10,849 nt of DNA. It comes from NORP294 sp047627915 (GTDB lineage: Bacteria; Bacteroidota; Bacteroidia; Flavobacteriales_E; Vicingaceae). Positions 7,211-10,849 of the stretch are shown here, in pieces. A program made the translations under genes and the position numbers. Under the pieces are notes generated by a model. The model was not told the DNA's origin, ran no database searches, and saw only the letters and a list, made by a program, of their open reading frames with translations. Location of the stretch: positions 1 through 10,849 of the forward strand of contig JBLHTZ010000071.1 of the NCBI GenBank assembly GCA_047627915.1, given 5' to 3'. Every line of letters starts with the position of its first letter. The stretch's first letter is position 1.

Positions 7211-7684
7211 GTGAAGTCAGATTTTCCAACATTCGTAAAAGGAGTGCTAACGCCAAAAATTGGTAAAACGGCCAAGCTCGTCAACATTATGATGAAAACT
7301 CATTTTACTGTGAAAGGCATTCCGCTTACCAAGGAACAATTCGTTGTTTTACTCTGTTTGGAAGAGGAAGCAAAAACCCAATCCATTTTAACCCTTATTA
7401 CCGAAAGAGATAAAGGTTCACTAACAAGATTAATTCAATCGTTAGAGAGAAAAAAGTACGTTTTACGAAGAGTCTCAGAAGAAGATAACCGAGTAAACGA
7501 GGTAGAACTAACGCCGAAAGGCAGCGAAATTTTAGAAAGCACAAAACCGATGATGAAAAACCTTTTTATGCTGTTGCAAGAAGGAATTGATGAAAATGAA
7601 ATAGAAGTGGTAAGCCGCGTTATGGAAAAAATACAATGCAATGCCATGAGAGAAATAGAAAGAATTGAAGAGGCTAAGAATTAA
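7211..7684 (+). CDS. MarR-family winged-helix transcriptional regulator, probable repressor of the adjacent RND operon
   Basis: Dimeric DNA-binding protein that usually represses its own operon and lets go on binding a small ligand, or on oxidation. The 157 residues are a normal family length: an N-terminal dimerisation helix (about 14-32), then LTKEQFVVLLCL (39-50), a helix-turn-helix with recognition helix DKGSLTRLIQSLERKKYV (67-84), the wing with EEDNRVNEVELTPKG (90-104), and a long C-terminal dimerisation helix. I prefer the GTG at 7211: no ATG lies upstream in the open frame, and the next Met codons (residues 27-28) would remove much of the first helix. The adaptor gene begins 3 bases after its stop, so they form one operon. 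The only Cys residues are at 49 and in the C-terminal helix, so an OhrR-type N-terminal redox Cys is not evident. The inducer is unknown; fatty acids, drugs and phenolics are all known MarR ligands. Confidence 0.93.
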   Translation: MKSDFPTFVKGVLTPKIGKTAKLVNIMMKTHFTVKGIPLTKEQFVVLLCLEEEAKTQSILTLITERDKGSLTRLIQSLERKKYVLRRVSEEDNRVNEVELTPKGSEILESTKPMMKNLFMLLQEGIDENEIEVVSRVMEKIQCNAMREIERIEEAKN

Positions 7685-7687
7685 GAA

Positions 7688-8812
7688 ATGAAAAAAAGAC
7701 AGATAATAATAGTTGTTGTCGCAGTTGCGATTTTTGCAGGTGGAATAGTAGTTAAAAATATATTGGCTGCGCCCAAAGAACGACCTGCGAAACAAATTAA
7801 GGAGAACATTACAACCGTTTTTACCACCAAGGTACAGAACGATTCTATTCCGGTTTATGTAGAGTCAACAGGATCGGTAGAGGCGGTAAAAAGAATTGAA
7901 TTGTTCAGCGAAGTTCAAGGTGTCATGGAAGCCGACAACGGTAGGTTTAGGGCAGGTAACTCCTTCAATTCCGGAGAAGTTTTAATTCGAATTCGTTCTA
8001 ACGATCAGCAAGCACAGTTGTATTCGCAACGTTCTTCATTTCAAAGTATGTTAATGTCAATTATGCCAGACTTGAAGGCGGATTACAACGATGAGTTTTT
8101 AGCCTGGAATGCATACATGCAGAACTTCTCTGTTGAAAAATCTACACAAAGCTTACCAAAGGTAGAGTCTGATAAATTAAAATCTTTCTTGGTAGGACGA
8201 GGCGTGTATAGTAGCTATCATAGCTTAAGGAATTTGGAAATTATAAACGGTAAATACAATTTAACTGCGCCTTACAATGGGGTTTTAATTGCTGCTAATG
8301 TTGACCCAGGAACTTTAATTAGACCAGGTCAAGCGTTGGGTACCTTCATTCAACCCCTAAATTACGAGTTAGAAACATCAACCGATGTATTAACTGCTGA
8401 GCGATTAACAGTAGGACAAACTGTAGCATTAAACTTGCAAGGAATGCACGGTAAACAATGGAAAGGTAAAATTTCTAGATTGGTAAAGGCAATAGACAAA
8501 AACAGTCAAATGAGCACCTTCTTCGTTTCTGTTCAAGGATCTGACTTAAAGGAAGGCATGTTTCTACAAGCAAAAGTGAAGGCAAATGAAATACCAAATG
8601 CCTTTGAAATTTCTCGAGCTTCATTAATTGACAATAAACAGGTTTTTGTTGTAGAGAAAGGAGTTTTAATATTGAAAGAGGTGAGTACTGAGTACTTCAA
8701 TCAATCAACCGCAGTAATTAAAGGCTTAATGGATGGTGATGTTGTATTAACTAAAGTTCCGCCTACAGCTTTTGAAGGGATGAAGGTTACAGTTTATAAA
8801 GGAGAGCAATAG
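7688..8812 (+). CDS. HlyD/AcrA-type periplasmic adaptor of an RND efflux system, N-terminally membrane-anchored
   Basis: Periplasmic adaptor for the RND pump that follows it. The 374 residues begin with a basic segment and one hydrophobic helix (about 5-27) with no lipobox Cys. It is thus probably held by an uncleaved TM anchor, unlike the lipoprotein adaptor of the left operon. The first lipoyl half (VESTGSVEAVKRIELFSEVQGVM) is followed by an atypical middle region (about residues 105-190). Instead of a long Ala/Glu heptad hairpin it contains MPDLKADYNDEFLAWNAYM and a second helix (VGRGVYSSYHSLRNLEI). The second lipoyl half is KYNLTAPYNGVLIAANVDPG, then the beta-barrel and membrane-proximal domains (LKEGMFLQAKVKANEI). 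I have seen this type of middle region in Bacteroidota adaptors, so it may be a sub-family trait. It lies 3 bases after marR and 1 base before the pump, implying tight coexpression. Confidence 0.92.
   Translation: MKKRQIIIVVVAVAIFAGGIVVKNILAAPKERPAKQIKENITTVFTTKVQNDSIPVYVESTGSVEAVKRIELFSEVQGVMEADNGRFRAGNSFNSGEVLIRIRSNDQQAQLYSQRSSFQSMLMSIMPDLKADYNDEFLAWNAYMQNFSVEKSTQSLPKVESDKLKSFLVGRGVYSSYHSLRNLEIINGKYNLTAPYNGVLIAANVDPGTLIRPGQALGTFIQPLNYELETSTDVLTAERLTVGQTVALNLQGMHGKQWKGKISRLVKAIDKNSQMSTFFVSVQGSDLKEGMFLQAKVKANEIPNAFEISRASLIDNKQVFVVEKGVLILKEVSTEYFNQSTAVIKGLMDGDVVLTKVPPTAFEGMKVTVYKGEQ
8798..8804 (+). promoter_or_regulatory. Strong Shine-Dalgarno sequence for the second RND pump
   Basis: AAAGGAG ends 9 bases before the ATG at 8814, inside the last codons of the adaptor gene. 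It stands out because most other starts in this window lack a purine-rich SD, as is usual in Bacteroidota. It supports ATG 8814 as the real start and suggests that translation of the pump is initiated independently. Confidence 0.5.
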
Positions 8813-8813
8813 G

Positions 8814-10849
8814 ATGAAGAAGTTAATCACATACTTTATTAAGTATCCTATTTCAGGGAATGTAATCATACTGGCATTCTTTATTTTGGGTTACATTGGC
8901 ATTACAAGTATGCCTTCCAGTTTTTTCCCACTACAGGAATCGAAGTTTATTAATATTAACGTGGTATATCCAGGTGCTTCTCCTCAAGAGATTGAAGAGG
9001 GAGTGGTACTTAAAATCGAAAATAATCTTCGAGGTTTATTGGGTATCGATCGTTTTACTTCTTCCTCCAGCGAAAATGCTGCTAGCATTAAAGTGGAGGC
9101 GGTAAAAGGGTATGATGTAGATGTTTTATTGGCCGATGTAAAGAATGCCGTGGATAAAGTACCTTCTTTCCCGGCAGAGATGGAACCACCGGTTGTAGCA
9201 AAGCAAGAAACCATAAATAAAGCAATTTCAATGGTAATTGCGGGTCAATCTATTGATTTGATTACGCTGAAAAATATGGCTCGCCAAGTAGAAGCAGAAT
9301 TACGAGCGATTGATGGAATTTCTCAGGTTGACGTTAGCGGTTTTCCAGACGAGGAGATCGTGATCGCTGTAAAAGAGGATGTTCTAAGGAAATACAAATT
9401 AGGGTTTCAAGACGTCGCTCAAGCAGTTTCTTCAGCTAACTTGTTGGTGACAGGTGGGTCGGTAAAAACCAAACAAGAAGAGTACTTAATTCGATTGAGA
9501 AATAAATCCTATTACGCCAAAGAGCTAGAGAACATTGTCGTTAAAGCTTTTCCAAATGGGGCTCAAGTAAAATTATTGGATGTAGCTGATATTTCAGATA
9601 CTTGGTCGGAAACACCAAACCGTTCGTATTTTAATGGGAACCCTTCTGTAACGATTGATGTAAGCACAACTAATCAAGAAGATTTAATAAAAGCTGCGGA
9701 AAAGACTCTAATTTACGTAGATGAGTTTAATGCGAAAAATCAAAATGCAACTTTATCAGTTACCAGTGACCGGAGTATTACCATTATTCAACGAACGGAG
9801 CTATTGCTAACAAACGGTGTGCAAGGAGTTGCATTAGTTATCTTTTTTCTTTCATTGTTTTTAAGACCAAGATTAGCATGGTGGGTTGCAGTTGGTTTAC
9901 CCATTTCCTTTTTAGGGATGTTTATGGTGGTCAATTATTTAGACGTTACCATCAACGTGTTGTCACTTTTCGGAATGATTATCGTGATAGGAATTTTAGT
10001 AGATGATGGAATTGTAATTGCCGAAAATATTTATCATCACTATGAGAAAGGTAAAACGAGAATACAAGCCGCTATTGATGGAACGATGGAGGTTATTCCT
10101 GCCATTACTTCAGCCATTTTAACTACTATTATCGCTTTTAGTACCTTCTTCTTTTTGGACGGCAGAGTAGGTGAGTTTTTTATGGAAGTAAGTATTGTAG
10201 TAATTCTTACATTGTCTTTTTCCCTTCTAGAAGCATTTATTATATTGCCGTCTCACATTGCACACTCTAAGGTGCTTACTCCTAATCAAAAGACCTACCG
10301 ATTCAACATTTGGGGAGATAAGATGATGGATTACTTGAGAGATAAAATTTACACTCCTTCTTTAACGTGGGCATTAAAATACAAGCCCATCTCATTTTCC
10401 ATTTTTATTTCATTTTTGTTAATTACTATAGGAGCAATGCAAGGTGGAGTAATTAAAGGAACCTTTTTTCCAGCGATTGCAAGTGATGAGGTTTCAGTGA
10501 GTTTAACGATGCCTCAAGGCGTAAATCCTGAGGAGACCGATTCGTTAATTTCAGTAGTTGAGGCTGCTGCTTGGGAAGTGAACAAAGAGTTTAGTGAAAG
10601 GCAAGAAGGAGGAGATCAGGTAATCGAAAACATCATTAAGAATGTTGGTCCCGGAACGGCTAATGCGTCGTTAACGCTAAACCTTTTACCCGGAGAATTT
10701 AGAGAAGCATCGTCTTCAGAAATTGCAGGAGCTATTTTTGAAAAGGTAGGCAAGTTTCCTTCTGCAGAAAGTTTGGTGATTGATGGTAATTCAAATTTTG
10801 GAGGTAAGCCTGTCTCTGTTTCTTTGTTAGGTTACAACATTCAAGAACT
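8814..10849 (+). CDS. RND efflux pump, inner membrane subunit, partial (runs off the right edge)
   Basis: Second proton-driven RND transporter. The frame is open from ATG 8814 to the window end (678 complete codons of roughly 1000-1150 expected). The start gives MKKLITYFIKYPISGN and TM1 (about residues 14-32), then the first porter domain (VVYPGASPQEIEEGV, IDGISQVDVSG). TM2-TM6 contain GILVDDGIVIAENI, where Asp397/Asp398 match the AcrB proton-relay pair. A cytoplasmic linker, TM7 (about 523-543) and the beginning of the second porter domain follow. The VDDGIVIAEN variant, and clear divergence from the pump at 1432-4587, show it is not a recent duplicate but a different RND subgroup. The TM10 Lys lies outside the window. 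It follows the adaptor by 1 base and belongs to the MarR-controlled operon. Any outer-membrane channel gene would be beyond the right edge. Substrate is unknown; the adaptor lacks metal-binding motifs, which argues weakly against a CusA-type metal pump. Confidence 0.95.
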   Translation, partial: MKKLITYFIKYPISGNVIILAFFILGYIGITSMPSSFFPLQESKFININVVYPGASPQEIEEGVVLKIENNLRGLLGIDRFTSSSSENAASIKVEAVKGYDVDVLLADVKNAVDKVPSFPAEMEPPVVAKQETINKAISMVIAGQSIDLITLKNMARQVEAELRAIDGISQVDVSGFPDEEIVIAVKEDVLRKYKLGFQDVAQAVSSANLLVTGGSVKTKQEEYLIRLRNKSYYAKELENIVVKAFPNGAQVKLLDVADISDTWSETPNRSYFNGNPSVTIDVSTTNQEDLIKAAEKTLIYVDEFNAKNQNATLSVTSDRSITIIQRTELLLTNGVQGVALVIFFLSLFLRPRLAWWVAVGLPISFLGMFMVVNYLDVTINVLSLFGMIIVIGILVDDGIVIAENIYHHYEKGKTRIQAAIDGTMEVIPAITSAILTTIIAFSTFFFLDGRVGEFFMEVSIVVILTLSFSLLEAFIILPSHIAHSKVLTPNQKTYRFNIWGDKMMDYLRDKIYTPSLTWALKYKPISFSIFISFLLITIGAMQGGVIKGTFFPAIASDEVSVSLTMPQGVNPEETDSLISVVEAAAWEVNKEFSERQEGGDQVIENIIKNVGPGTANASLTLNLLPGEFREASSSEIAGAIFEKVGKFPSAESLVIDGNSNFGGKPVSVSLLGYNIQE

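Noticed and set aside
7532..7795. 87-codon minus-strand open frame across the marR-adaptor junction
   Set aside because: It is antisense to two confident genes, and its composition (Phe/Tyr/Ser/Asn-rich) is what antisense reading of Lys/Glu-rich AT-rich coding sequence produces.
8984..9214. 76-codon minus-strand open frame inside the second pump
   Set aside because: The opposite strand encodes a clear RND porter domain in an open frame of 678 codons; this is a shadow.

Overview
The window looks like chromosome of an AT-rich member of the Bacteroidota, probably Flavobacteriales. Three things point there: the protein sequences resemble Bacteroidota versions of their families; two start-proximal sites match the Bacteroidota promoter pattern TTG-N17-TAnnTTTG; and purine-rich Shine-Dalgarno sequences are mostly absent. 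I cannot name a genus. I see no mobile element, CRISPR array, tRNA or rRNA. No gene-free stretch exceeds about 130 bases.

Layout. The left half is read on the minus strand. It holds a tripartite RND efflux operon in the order adaptor lipoprotein (4604-5692), AcrB-type HAE1 pump (1432-4587), and TolC/NodT-type outer-membrane lipoprotein (53-1402, with homology running off the left edge). Upstream on the same strand are a small secreted protein of unknown function (5822-6253) and a membrane acyl-CoA/fatty acid desaturase (6341-7078). A 132-base divergent intergenic region (7079-7210) follows. It carries a perfect 20-bp palindrome inside a Bacteroidota-type promoter. To its right, on the plus strand, is a tightly packed operon: a MarR-family regulator (7211-7684), a membrane-anchored HlyD-type adaptor (7688-8812), and a second RND pump (8814 to the right edge, first 678 codons seen).

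How the parts work together. Each operon encodes an envelope-spanning exporter: an inner-membrane proton-driven pump joined by a periplasmic adaptor to an outer-membrane channel. The right-hand pump is very likely repressed by its own MarR protein binding the palindrome over the promoter. The same palindrome lies about 106 bases upstream of the desaturase start, so shared control of membrane lipid unsaturation and efflux is possible but unproven.

The most concrete oddity is in the left operon. The outer-membrane channel gene has an in-frame TAA at 53-55, and recognisable family sequence continues in the same frame to the window edge. This suggests a recent nonsense mutation, or a sequencing error, in an otherwise intact efflux system. 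I found no clearly new class of system. The best leads are the broken channel gene, the operator-promoter arrangement with a nearly leaderless GTG-start marR, the desaturase/MarR/RND juxtaposition, and the orphan secreted protein.
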